Of a stretch of DNA of 53,239 nt, positions 42,343-48,796 are shown in pieces (position 1 is the stretch's first letter; each line of letters begins with the position of its first letter). Below the pieces are notes generated by a model. It made no database searches, was not told the origin of the DNA, and saw only the letters and a program-made list of their open reading frames with translations. The position numbers were made by a program, and so were the translations under genes. Source of the DNA: Desulfotomaculum copahuensis (GTDB lineage: Bacteria; Bacillota; Desulfotomaculia; Desulfotomaculales; Desulfovirgulaceae); the NCBI RefSeq assembly GCF_001655685.1, contig NZ_LYVF01000099.1, positions 1-53,239 on the forward strand, read 5' to 3'.

Positions 42343-42389
42343 CCATTCACCCCCTCTTGATTTTTCAGGCCATTTTTGACGTTGGTCAT
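42339..42389 (-). CDS. Possible 16-residue leader peptide
   Basis: The frame MTNVKNGLKNQEGVNG has GGAGGAGGG 8 nt before its ATG and ends in TGA that overlaps the ATG of the VirB2-like gene. It would couple translation into the T4SS operon. It may only be a chance frame. Confidence 0.3.
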   Translation of the reverse strand: MTNVKNGLKNQEGVNG

Positions 42390-42435
42390 ATTTATATCCC
42401 TCCTCCATTCATAGTGGTAAAACCGCTCATCGACA

Positions 42436-42462
42436 TAAAAAGGCCCGGCATAACGCCGGGCC
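42436..42462 (-). terminator. Intrinsic terminator
   Basis: Minus strand GGCCCGGC, loop, GCCGGGCC, then TTTTT. It lies just upstream of the T4SS operon, after the Cys-rich gene at 42543. Confidence 0.85.
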
Positions 42463-42542
42463 TACGAAGGAGGAGGAAGAGAAGGAGGTGCGAAGAAGCT
42501 GGCCCGCCGTCTCTTTGCAGCCGCGAACGGGCCAGCAGATTT
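42463..42542. other. Purine-rich tract and long-loop inverted repeat
   Basis: Bases 42465-42496 are nearly all purine on the plus strand. They are followed by GCTGGCCCG (42498-42506) and CGGGCCAGC (42528-42536), a 9-bp inverted repeat with a 21-base loop and ATTTTT after it on the plus strand. It could be a terminator or a small structured RNA. Confidence 0.35.
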
Positions 42543-42761
42543 TTAACCGCTGTATTTTTTGATGATTTCCGTTATCTCTTCGTTTGCACTGGCTTCCAGC
42601 TCATTTTCCACCGGCAGGAAACATGAGGACAGCAATTCCGCATCGCACTGGTTCTTTTTCCGCATGAATTCTTCGTATACCTCCGGCGTTAAGTCCCACG
42701 TTTCAGGGTTATTGTAGCAATACTGCTGCCAGCGGCACTGAGTGCAGTCATTCAAGTCCAA
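42543..42761 (-). CDS. Small Cys-rich protein (CxxCRW family)
   Basis: A 72-residue protein with six cysteines near the N-terminal half: CTQCRWQQYCYNNPETW, then QCDAELLSSC. A second, shorter member is encoded at 50537-50680 with the same Cys spacing and CRW-x-QYCY-x2-P-x-TW core. The cysteines suggest metal binding. TTG 42761 has AAGGTG 8 nt upstream. No known family is claimed. The C-terminal half is acidic. Confidence 0.75.
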   Translation of the reverse strand: MDLNDCTQCRWQQYCYNNPETWDLTPEVYEEFMRKKNQCDAELLSSCFLPVENELEASANEEITEIIKKYSG

Positions 42762-42779
42762 AGTGTGATCACCTTCTTT

Positions 42780-43271
42780 TTACACCGTTGTTTTCCAGAT
42801 CAACCACCCACATAAGACCAGCATGGCTGGCGTCACTGCCAGGTGCTCCAGCAGCCCGCCCGTGCGGACCAGCGGCAAACCGAAGTGCGCTTCCAAAGGC
42901 CATAACCACGGTACGCCCTGCGGGTTGAAGCTGTCCATCACCAGGTGTGACACATACCCGGCGGCGGCCGCCAGGGGAACGGCCAGGCCGTAATGCAGGC
43001 CGGACATTTTCAGGCCGGCAAAGGCCAGCAGGCCCGCGACAACCGCCCCCGCCAGGCTGTGCAGCGGCCCCCGGTGTCCTACCGCTTTCTTGATCGCCCA
43101 GGAAATCACCGGCACCATGCGGCCAACCTTTGACTGCGGGCTGTCTAAATCCGGCAGCAGGGCGGCCAGGCCAGCCACGCCGGCGGTCATGGCCGCCGTC
43201 TTGATGTCGGCATGGCCGGCCAGGAGCAGCCCGGCGGCGGCCCCGGCCAGGAAGTGCGTGCGCCAGAGCAT
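42780..43271 (-). CDS. YdjM-like membrane-bound metal-dependent hydrolase family protein
   Basis: A 163-residue protein of the YdjM/DUF457 group. Motifs: WRTHFLAGAAAG, LLPDLDSPQSKVG, VGHRGPLHSL and SHLVMDSFNPQGVPWLWP; the conserved His/Asp residues would bind metal at the membrane. In Escherichia coli the homologue is LexA-regulated; substrate unknown. ATG 43271 has AAGGAAG upstream. Confidence 0.88.
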   Translation of the reverse strand: MLWRTHFLAGAAAGLLLAGHADIKTAAMTAGVAGLAALLPDLDSPQSKVGRMVPVISWAIKKAVGHRGPLHSLAGAVVAGLLAFAGLKMSGLHYGLAVPLAAAAGYVSHLVMDSFNPQGVPWLWPLEAHFGLPLVRTGGLLEHLAVTPAMLVLCGWLIWKTTV

Positions 43272-43550
43272 TTACACCACTTCCTTCCGCCTGGTTGCAC
43301 AGGCTACACAGCGGAGTGCATACGCCGCCCGGTCCAGCTCATCCACCGCGGACATGAGTAACTTCTCGTCTTTCCCGGCCAGGCGCACCTTTTTCAGTGC
43401 GCATTCAGCCTTCTCTATTGCCGCTGTCAGCTGATCACCTGGTTCCTTGCGCCACTCACCGGCGGCAATCTCAGCCGCCTTCATCACTGTTTCCGGGCCG
43501 TACTGCTCCATCAACATCAGGATTCGACGGCTCACATATCCGGGAAGCAT
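43272..43550 (-). CDS. Hypothetical protein
   Basis: A 92-residue, mostly helical protein (PGYVSRRILMLMEQYG start, Cys pair in RCVACATRRKE near the end). The start ATG 43550 has GGGGTGG 5 nt upstream. It abuts the YdjM-like gene, suggesting one operon. No family is recognised. Confidence 0.6.
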   Translation of the reverse strand: MLPGYVSRRILMLMEQYGPETVMKAAEIAAGEWRKEPGDQLTAAIEKAECALKKVRLAGKDEKLLMSAVDELDRAAYALRCVACATRRKEVV

Positions 43551-43576
43551 TATACCACCCCAATCTGAAAATCTCA

Positions 43577-43601
43577 TAAAAAAACCGGGTTGCCCCCGGT
43601 T
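43577..43601 (-). terminator. Intrinsic terminator
   Basis: Minus strand AACCGGG, loop, CCCGGTT, then TTTTT. It follows the Rpn-like nuclease gene. Confidence 0.85.
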
Positions 43602-43611
43602 ATGCTCATCG

Positions 43612-44511
43612 TCAATTTTTCAGCTTTGCCGTCTCTTGATGCAGAGCCGTCATAAACTCGTCTATGGTTTTGGCTTTCACAGCCCGCCGAAGAAGAATTT
43701 TCAATTCATTTACGTCTTTGATTCCCCGTACACCTTTAGCTATTTTTTCAGGGTAACTGCCCAGGTTTTCTTCCAGCGCGTCAAGTATAGCATCCTGTAT
43801 TCCTTGCTGTATTCCTTGCTGTATTCCTTGCTGTATTCCTTGCTCTTTGCCTTGATCAACCCATTTTTCCCGAATACCATCAAACAACGGGGAGGTTTCC
43901 ATCTTAGCCACCTCGATTACTTTCAAGATAATCTCCCTGGTGAAGCGGAGCGATGAAAATACTGCCAGGCCAAGGTATAAGTCCGGTTGCCACTCGACAG
44001 GCGCTTCTTCTATGCGTCGGGTACATTCTGCAAGCACTTCCTCATCCGTCAACCGGTTGCGCATCAACGGAACCAGTGGAATAATACCCACCGGACCGTG
44101 CTTTAAAATTTCTTCCCCGGGCAGGTCCGCCAGATTGATCAACCGGTAGCTGAACGCCACCACGGTAAGATCCAAACAGTCAAAACCGTAGGTGTCCGCT
44201 TGCGGCCGGCCGGTCAGGTTGAGCACCACCGGATAAACCGGTTTCCTGAATTTCCGGTGCTGTAGCGCCGTGTACTCCAGCAACCGCCGGGGCATATCCC
44301 GGTCAATGTGCGTCTGGGCCTCAAGGACCATCAGGTATTCGTAGCCGTCTTCGGTAACTTTAAAAAGTATGTCCGATTCCCGCTTAACGGCAACAGCTTC
44401 TTTTTCCAGGCGTTCCACTTTATCGGCGGGTACTCCGCGCACCAGTTGAACGAAGTGGGCCGGGTATCTTTCGGCCAGAGCCTTTATAACCAGATCGAAT
44501 TCTTGCGCCAT
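43612..44511 (-). CDS. Rpn/PD-(D/E)XK-type nuclease family protein
   Basis: A 299-residue protein of the Rpn ('recombination-promoting nuclease', transposase-like) group. The nuclease core is seen as DILFKVTEDG, then YLMVLEAQTHIDRDMPRRLLEY, with the E-x-Q active-site pair. A region of tandem GIQQ repeats follows (encoded at 43801-43848), then a helical C-terminus. Rpn proteins are DNA endonucleases often carried by mobile DNA. ATG 44511 chosen; GTG 44517 is also possible. Confidence 0.85.
   Translation of the reverse strand: MAQEFDLVIKALAERYPAHFVQLVRGVPADKVERLEKEAVAVKRESDILFKVTEDGYEYLMVLEAQTHIDRDMPRRLLEYTALQHRKFRKPVYPVVLNLTGRPQADTYGFDCLDLTVVAFSYRLINLADLPGEEILKHGPVGIIPLVPLMRNRLTDEEVLAECTRRIEEAPVEWQPDLYLGLAVFSSLRFTREIILKVIEVAKMETSPLFDGIREKWVDQGKEQGIQQGIQQGIQQGIQDAILDALEENLGSYPEKIAKGVRGIKDVNELKILLRRAVKAKTIDEFMTALHQETAKLKN
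43801..43848. repeat. Four 12-bp tandem repeats inside the Rpn-like gene
   Basis: TCCTTGCTGTAT repeated three times plus one variant copy. They encode QGIQ units. The length is a multiple of three, so copy-number changes keep the frame; useful as a strain marker. Confidence 0.9.
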
Positions 44512-44545
44512 CGACACATCTCAACTTTCTGCCGGTTCTGGCTTT

Positions 44546-44574
44546 AGTTTACACTAAACTGGGGCGTTTTTCAA
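44546..44574 (-). promoter_or_regulatory. Promoter with palindrome for the Rpn-like gene
   Basis: Minus strand TTGAAA (44569-44574), 17-base spacer, TAAACT (44546-44551). The palindrome AGTTTACACTAAACT (44546-44560) covers the -10 box, a likely repressor site. Confidence 0.6.
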
Positions 44575-44577
44575 TGC

Positions 44578-45426
44578 TCATTCCCAGGCCAGCTTATCTA
44601 CCGCCAACTCCAGGTCGTGCAGCGACGGCCTTGTATACCTTGCCGTTGTGTTTAGATTCGAGTGGCCAGCTAACACGGCTACCTGGTCCAGGCTTACCCC
44701 CTGGTCAACCAACTGCTTGGCAAATGTATGCCGGAGCATATGCGGGGTTATCTCCACACCGGAGAACACACCGAAACGAGACAGGATTTTTTCCACGGCC
44801 CGGGTGGTAATGTGTCCACCCCGGCGGTTGGGGAATACCCATTCACCATTAACGCTTTCCAGGTATTCCTCAAGGGTGCGCCTTACTGTAACATTCAGGG
44901 GAACTTCACGGTATTTGCCGCCTTTCCCCTGGCGGACTATGACCATCCCCGAGCGCTCGCGGGTAACAATGTCCTCCTGGCGGAGCACCACTGCTTCCGA
45001 TATGCGCAACCCAGTGTGCAATAACAGTGCAATGAGGGCCTTATCCCTTGCACTGCCGTATTTTTGCACTGCGCGGGTTAGCGCGCCCAACTCCCTTCTA
45101 TCCAGCCAGCGCGGAGCCTGTCTTTGCTGGGACACCTTTTTGATCCCGGTAGCCGGATTGGTCTGAATCAACCCCTCCGATTGTGCCCACTCGAAAAACA
45201 CGCCTAAAATGTCCAGGTAGTGATTAATGGTTGTGGGCTTCCTCCCTTTTTCTACGAACTGCCGCCGGTAATCAGCGATGTCCAGGGGGGTCACAGCGGC
45301 GGGATCAAATTCCCCGTATGACTGTTCAACCCACCGGGCGAACCTGCCCAGTACAGCCAGGTAGTCGCGCACGGTGCGGTCAGAAACTTCTTTTCCCCGC
45401 AGGTAAGATTGAAATTTCTCCAGCAT
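44578..45426 (-). CDS. Tyrosine recombinase (XerC/XerD-like)
   Basis: A 282-residue tyrosine recombinase. The N-terminal SAM-like core-binding domain (about 1-90) is followed by the catalytic domain with Arg in HTGLRISEAV, Lys in GKGGKYREV, HMLRHTFAK (His-x2-Arg), LAGHSNL and the nucleophile Tyr in TARYTRPS. All catalytic residues are present. Size and sequence are closer to Xer or TnpI-like resolvases than to large phage integrases. ATG 45426 lies 25 bases from the first of a cluster of dif-like half-sites, its likely substrate. Confidence 0.93.
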   Translation of the reverse strand: MLEKFQSYLRGKEVSDRTVRDYLAVLGRFARWVEQSYGEFDPAAVTPLDIADYRRQFVEKGRKPTTINHYLDILGVFFEWAQSEGLIQTNPATGIKKVSQQRQAPRWLDRRELGALTRAVQKYGSARDKALIALLLHTGLRISEAVVLRQEDIVTRERSGMVIVRQGKGGKYREVPLNVTVRRTLEEYLESVNGEWVFPNRRGGHITTRAVEKILSRFGVFSGVEITPHMLRHTFAKQLVDQGVSLDQVAVLAGHSNLNTTARYTRPSLHDLELAVDKLAWE

Positions 45427-45450
45427 TATGGTCGCCCCGATCTGCAATTT

Positions 45451-45552
45451 ACTTATGCGAACTTTTTTTAGACACTTAGCAGGGGTTTGCTGCTAACTTA
45501 TACGAACTTTCCGGGGGTTTTTGTTCGCATAAGTTATCTTATGCGTACTTCT
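45451..45552. promoter_or_regulatory. Recombination site cluster (dif/IRS-like core plus two half-sites)
   Basis: Core at 45522-45549: TGTTCGCATAA, six-base centre GTTATC, TTATGCGTACT, an inverted 11-6-11 arrangement like XerCD dif. Two single copies of the same half-site in direct order lie between core and gene: ACTTATGCGAACTTT (45451-45465) and ACTTATACGAACTTT (45496-45510). A core plus two direct accessory motifs next to the recombinase gene is the plan of the Tn4430 TnpI site. It could be a resolution or attachment site. Confidence 0.7.
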
Positions 45553-45562
45553 TTCGCTATAC

Positions 45563-45588
45563 AAAAAAATCCCGCTTCAAGCGGGATT
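45563..45588 (-). terminator. Intrinsic terminator
   Basis: Minus strand AATCCCGC, loop, GCGGGATT, then TTTTT, overlapping the stop of the 45587 gene. Confidence 0.85.
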
Positions 45589-45928
45589 AAACAACTTTTT
45601 CCAATTCTATCGGTCCAGCTTCATTTAATGATTTCAGTGCCTCCATGTGTCCCCCGGGCCGCGGGTGGCCGTCGTCCCAGGGAAATGCGTAAAATTCTTC
45701 GATATGATCAAAATGGATTTTGCCCGTGGTAATGTTCACCCCGATGATCGGGTCGGTAGGCCCCAATCTGTTGTTGCGCTTGCCAACAGAATCCATGATT
45801 TCCGCGGCATATGTTCCGAATCGGGCGGAGAAATACTCCATTACCTTTTCAGGGGAGCCGTAATAATTGATCAGTGCGTCCCTTACTTCGTCGGGTAAGG
45901 AGGAAAACGGTTCTCGTAAATTTGCCAT
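45587..45928 (-). CDS. Hypothetical protein
   Basis: A 113-residue protein with a helical N-terminus (LPDEVRDALINYYGSPEKVMEYF) and a beta-rich C-terminal half (IIGVNITTGKIHFDHIEEFY). ATG 45928 has AAAGGATG 7 nt upstream. It has its own terminator. No family is recognised. Confidence 0.65.
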   Translation of the reverse strand: MANLREPFSSLPDEVRDALINYYGSPEKVMEYFSARFGTYAAEIMDSVGKRNNRLGPTDPIIGVNITTGKIHFDHIEEFYAFPWDDGHPRPGGHMEALKSLNEAGPIELEKVV

Positions 45929-45973
45929 GTACGATCATCCTTTCTGTAGATACTAAAAATAATACCGGGCGTA

Positions 45974-46414
45974 TTAAGCCCGGCGAATTGCCTTTTTCCT
46001 CCAGCTTCGAATGCATTTGTAATATTCCTTGCAACCTCTGGGCGCGTAGCCCATAGCTTGCTCATTTGCGGTTATGCCTCTATACGGTTCGCAACTCGGC
46101 ACGTGGCCGTCGCACAGCATCTGCCACCTGCTCGTGTCAAGACATGGCCCCGGAGGATTTCTCCAAACTGTGACGCAACCGTCCTCATTCACCACAACCT
46201 CGGTGGTCATGTCCGGAAGCATCCTCAAAACAAAATCTATACTGGCAACGGGATACCTATCTTCTCGATTGTTCACCCTGGCCAGAGCTTGATGCTCCAC
46301 ATTAATACGGGGATCCGCAATGTCGCTGCCGTAATCTGACTTTTCATCGTCCTGTTGGTAGATCCCGAAAGTTGGATTTTTCATAGCTGATAACGGCGTG
46401 GGACCCATGGACAC
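45974..46414 (-). CDS. Hypothetical protein, start uncertain
   Basis: Up to 146 residues, with several Cys in the C-terminal half (PGPCLDTS, MLCDGHVPSCEPY, RGCKEYYKCIRSW) and a basic end. No ribosome site was found for ATG 46414, nor for the internal ATG at MKNPTFGIYQ. No family is recognised. The Cys pattern suggests metal binding or a disulfide-linked fold. Confidence 0.45.
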   Translation of the reverse strand: MSMGPTPLSAMKNPTFGIYQQDDEKSDYGSDIADPRINVEHQALARVNNREDRYPVASIDFVLRMLPDMTTEVVVNEDGCVTVWRNPPGPCLDTSRWQMLCDGHVPSCEPYRGITANEQAMGYAPRGCKEYYKCIRSWRKKAIRRA

Positions 46415-46460
46415 TTATACTATGGAAAGCGCGCCGTCAGGCCACCCCCCTGCGAAATTT

Positions 46461-46682
46461 TTAGTCTAATTTATCATATCCTCGCGCAGAATAGCCGCAT
46501 CCCCTGTAGCAGGTATAATCGTAATTTAGCTCATTACCCTTGCCAACCCAGCATAATTCTCCGCATATAGGGCACTCTACCCATCGGCAGTCACAATCTG
46601 TCTCACTACCACAACCAAGGCACTTATCATCCCTGCCTGCGTATTTTCCTACCCACCCCTTACCTGTAATCCAGTTAGCCAT
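46461..46682 (-). CDS. Cys-rich zinc-ribbon-like protein
   Basis: A 73-residue protein with at least eight cysteines in pairs: CLGCGSETDCDC, then CPICGELCW and TCYRGCGYS. It fits a double zinc-ribbon or knuckle fold. ATG 46682 has GGGAGG upstream. Function unknown; small zinc proteins like this often occur in phage and ICE accessory segments. Confidence 0.7.
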   Translation of the reverse strand: MANWITGKGWVGKYAGRDDKCLGCGSETDCDCRWVECPICGELCWVGKGNELNYDYTCYRGCGYSARGYDKLD

Positions 46683-46727
46683 TTAAACAACCTCCCATTC
46701 AGCCGCGCCTCCCGGCGCCCGACCAGA

Positions 46728-47120
46728 TTACTTAGATCCACCCATTAGAGCATCCCATGCCTGCCCGCCGGCGGCACTTTTTATATGACCTGAGCCATCT
46801 TTCCAATTTGTGCGCTTACCGCCGCAATATGTTTCTATGCCGCCGCCGGCAGCCAGTTTTGCCACCTCACCAATGTCGTCAAGCGGTGCGGGTGGTGGAA
46901 TCACGATCACGGACATCTTTCCCCGCTCGGCCCGCCGGCGGGCTTTGAGCCATTCCTGGAACGACCGAAGCACGTGTTCAGGGTTTAATCCTGTGGCTAG
47001 GGCTACGGCTTTTACCCCTTCGTGCCCATACATGCTCCACGCCCGGCGAAGAACCGTAAAGCGAGCAGACGGGGTAAATGCCTTGCGATAGCTTTTTGCC
47101 AATTCGCTGATGGCATTCAC
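46728..47120 (-). CDS. Hypothetical protein, GTG start coupled to the upstream gene
   Basis: A 130-residue protein: a helical, basic N-terminal half (SARFTVLRRAWSMYGHEGVKAVALATGL) and a Gly-rich C-terminus. GTG 47120 overlaps the upstream TGA as GTGA, indicating coupled translation; the longer frame to 47219 would overlap that gene heavily. No family is recognised. The helix pair could bind DNA. Confidence 0.6.
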   Translation of the reverse strand: MNAISELAKSYRKAFTPSARFTVLRRAWSMYGHEGVKAVALATGLNPEHVLRSFQEWLKARRRAERGKMSVIVIPPPAPLDDIGEVAKLAAGGGIETYCGGKRTNWKDGSGHIKSAAGGQAWDALMGGSK

Positions 47121-47287
47121 CCCTGCATCAACTCTTTTCTTAAGGACAAGAAGCAGTATTCTTTCCAACGACTGAACCTCGGAGGAATAGGATATTCTTT
47201 TATGGCGCGTTTCCCCCACCGCCGAACGGCACGGCGGGCATACTTCTTAATTTCCTCGCAGGTTTCGGGACTGCTTGGCACGCGCAT
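47117..47287 (-). CDS. Small basic hypothetical protein (56 residues)
   Basis: A short, very basic protein: MRVPSSPETCEEIKKYARRA, then RRWGKRAIKEY and RKELMQG. It has AAAGGGGGAG about 4 nt before ATG 47287, one of the best ribosome sites in the area, and couples to the next gene through GTGA. Function unknown; charge suggests nucleic-acid binding. Confidence 0.6.
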   Translation of the reverse strand: MRVPSSPETCEEIKKYARRAVRRWGKRAIKEYPIPPRFSRWKEYCFLSLRKELMQG

Positions 47288-47289
47288 AC

Positions 47290-48039
47290 TGCTCCCCCTT
47301 TATTTTGAATTTGGTCAATCTTCGTCCCGGGTAAAACCGGGTCCCCGGCCCGCCACGGGAAGGCGTTGACCATCGGGCCGGATTCCCGCGCCACATTGGG
47401 CGCGGTAGCGCCGGATACCGCCTCCTACTTGATCCACGCTCCCCCCAGGGATAAAAGGGCCAGGGAATGGTGCAAGCTGAGCGTCATTTCGCTGCAGGCG
47501 CTGCTTAAAGCAAAAACGCTTTAAGTTTGTTAGCTTGTATCTGCTGTCCCCGTTATGTAGTGGGTAAGGTAGCGGGCGCGACCCCGTACCAGCTTGAGCA
47601 AGCTGACCAAACCTGCCGGCCCGGGCTTCCCGGCCAAAGGCGCAGGAAGTCATGTTGCACCCGGATTTGCAAGGGGGTTCGAATATTATCGCGGCATATA
47701 ACCCCCAAAGCCGGACCGTCGGGCACTCGCCCTTCGCTTCCAGCGCATCCACCACGCTCGTACTGCATATCCCTGTCATCCCCAAGGGGACTAAGGCCCT
47801 GTGCAGCCGTTTTCGCAGATTATGCGCCTTCCGCTCAGAGCGCGCCACACGTCACGGCGGAGGCCAAGACCTCCAATTCAGGAAGAATCTCCTCCCCTAT
47901 TCCGTCCGCGTAAAACGAACGAAACAAGGCAAGAGGTTCTTTTTTCATACCGTGCCGTCGTAGCCGGGCGGGTTGTCCACGCCCGGGTGCCCCGGCAACG
48001 CAGTGTTTTTTGTATGGACCGGGCCGAAGCCCGGTCCCG
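47290..48039. other. Stretch without a confident gene
   Basis: About 750 bases with only weak frames on both strands. On the plus strand 47329-47524 reads as a plausible protein end (for example ALTIGPDSRATLGAVAPDTA, stop at 47524) without a start, like a gene remnant. A perfect 9-bp stem with CGAA loop (GGACCGGGC/GCCCGGTCC) lies at 48016-48037 but has no T-run. It is probably eroded DNA. Confidence 0.4.
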
Positions 48040-48351
48040 TTATGGAAAGGGAGAAAAAGCTAACTGACCAGTTGACTTTTTCTTTTTACCGTGATACATT
48101 TCACTGTTTATTATAAAATCATCACAATTATTCCTTATATGTCCATTGCAAGTTATACAGCCTCCTTTTTCACACCCATCTAGTTCTCGGTCGAAACTAT
48201 ATTCATTGCAAGACTCTAAATCAACATATCGACGACAGATATTACACTGACATTCTTTGCATTTAAACGGACCAATATCACCTTTAGCTTGTTCAAGTGC
48301 TAATTTAATTTCTTCCCATTCAGCTTCCGTCACCGTGTTTTTCACTACCAT
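48040..48351 (-). CDS. Cys-rich hypothetical protein
   Basis: A 103-residue protein with a helical acidic N-terminus (EAEWEEIKLALEQAKG) and eleven or so cysteines (FKCKECQCNICRRY, SCNEY, GCEKGGCITCNGH). It resembles a metal-binding module. ATG 48351 has AGAGGG 4-5 nt upstream. AT-richer than its neighbours. No family is recognised. Confidence 0.6.
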   Translation of the reverse strand: MVVKNTVTEAEWEEIKLALEQAKGDIGPFKCKECQCNICRRYVDLESCNEYSFDRELDGCEKGGCITCNGHIRNNCDDFIINSEMYHGKKKKSTGQLAFSPFP

Positions 48352-48391
48352 ATAACCCTCTGACCCATTTATTTGCAGATCGCGATGTCCA

Positions 48392-48796
48392 TTACCCAAG
48401 CATCCTCTTTATTTGTTGCTTTAGGTCATTAAGGGATTGTTCCAGCCTGCTTTTTTGTTCTGGTGGACCAATTTCAAATGCCTTTTCTGTTAACAAAAAC
48501 GCATTTTGCAACATAGAAATTGCAAGTATATGGCGCTGAACGGCAACTTCTGTCAACCGCAAGCCGTCTTTATTACATAAATGGTAACGGCTCCCAAAAC
48601 TGTAAACCAAAATATTGTTTTTCCGTAATGCGGCGGCCAGGCGGTAGATCCGCTCCCGGTGGTTTTTGGTATCGCTGCCGTACAGGTCGGCGGCCGCCTG
48701 TCCCACGGGCAGACCGTTGGGGTGGCGCTCTTCGATGAGTTTATGCAGGGCGTCGGCCAGGACGCCGCCGCGACGCTTCCTTTGTTTAGCCGCCAT
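48392..48796 (-). CDS. Hypothetical DNA-binding-like protein
   Basis: A 134-residue protein: basic start (AAKQRKRRGG), a winged-helix-like middle (RIYRLAAALRKNNILVYSFG) and a coiled-coil C-terminus (SRLEQSLNDLKQQIKRML). ATG 48796 lies inside the end of the ParB-like gene, so the two form one operon. A partner role for the ParB-like protein is possible (inference). Confidence 0.6.
   Translation of the reverse strand: MAAKQRKRRGGVLADALHKLIEERHPNGLPVGQAAADLYGSDTKNHRERIYRLAAALRKNNILVYSFGSRYHLCNKDGLRLTEVAVQRHILAISMLQNAFLLTEKAFEIGPPEQKSRLEQSLNDLKQQIKRMLG

Noticed and set aside
43801-43848. Tandem repeats as a CRISPR array
   Set aside because: 12-bp units with no spacers, in frame within a coding sequence.
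45496-45536. A loxP-like site
   Set aside because: Arms resemble each other but not the lox sequence; the 11-6-11 dif-like core fits better.
47676-47686. GGGTTCGAATA, like a tRNA T-loop
   Set aside because: No acceptor stem, anticodon arm or CCA-proximal pairing could be built around it.
47315-47848. Minus-strand 177-residue frame
   Set aside because: No ribosome site or recognisable fold, Arg/Gly-rich; probably non-coding.
47652-47963. Plus-strand frame starting MLHPDLQ
   Set aside because: A weak AGGA precedes it, but composition is unlike a protein and overlapping frames look equally good.
48016-48037. Hairpin as an intrinsic terminator
   Set aside because: Perfect stem, but no T-run follows on either strand.
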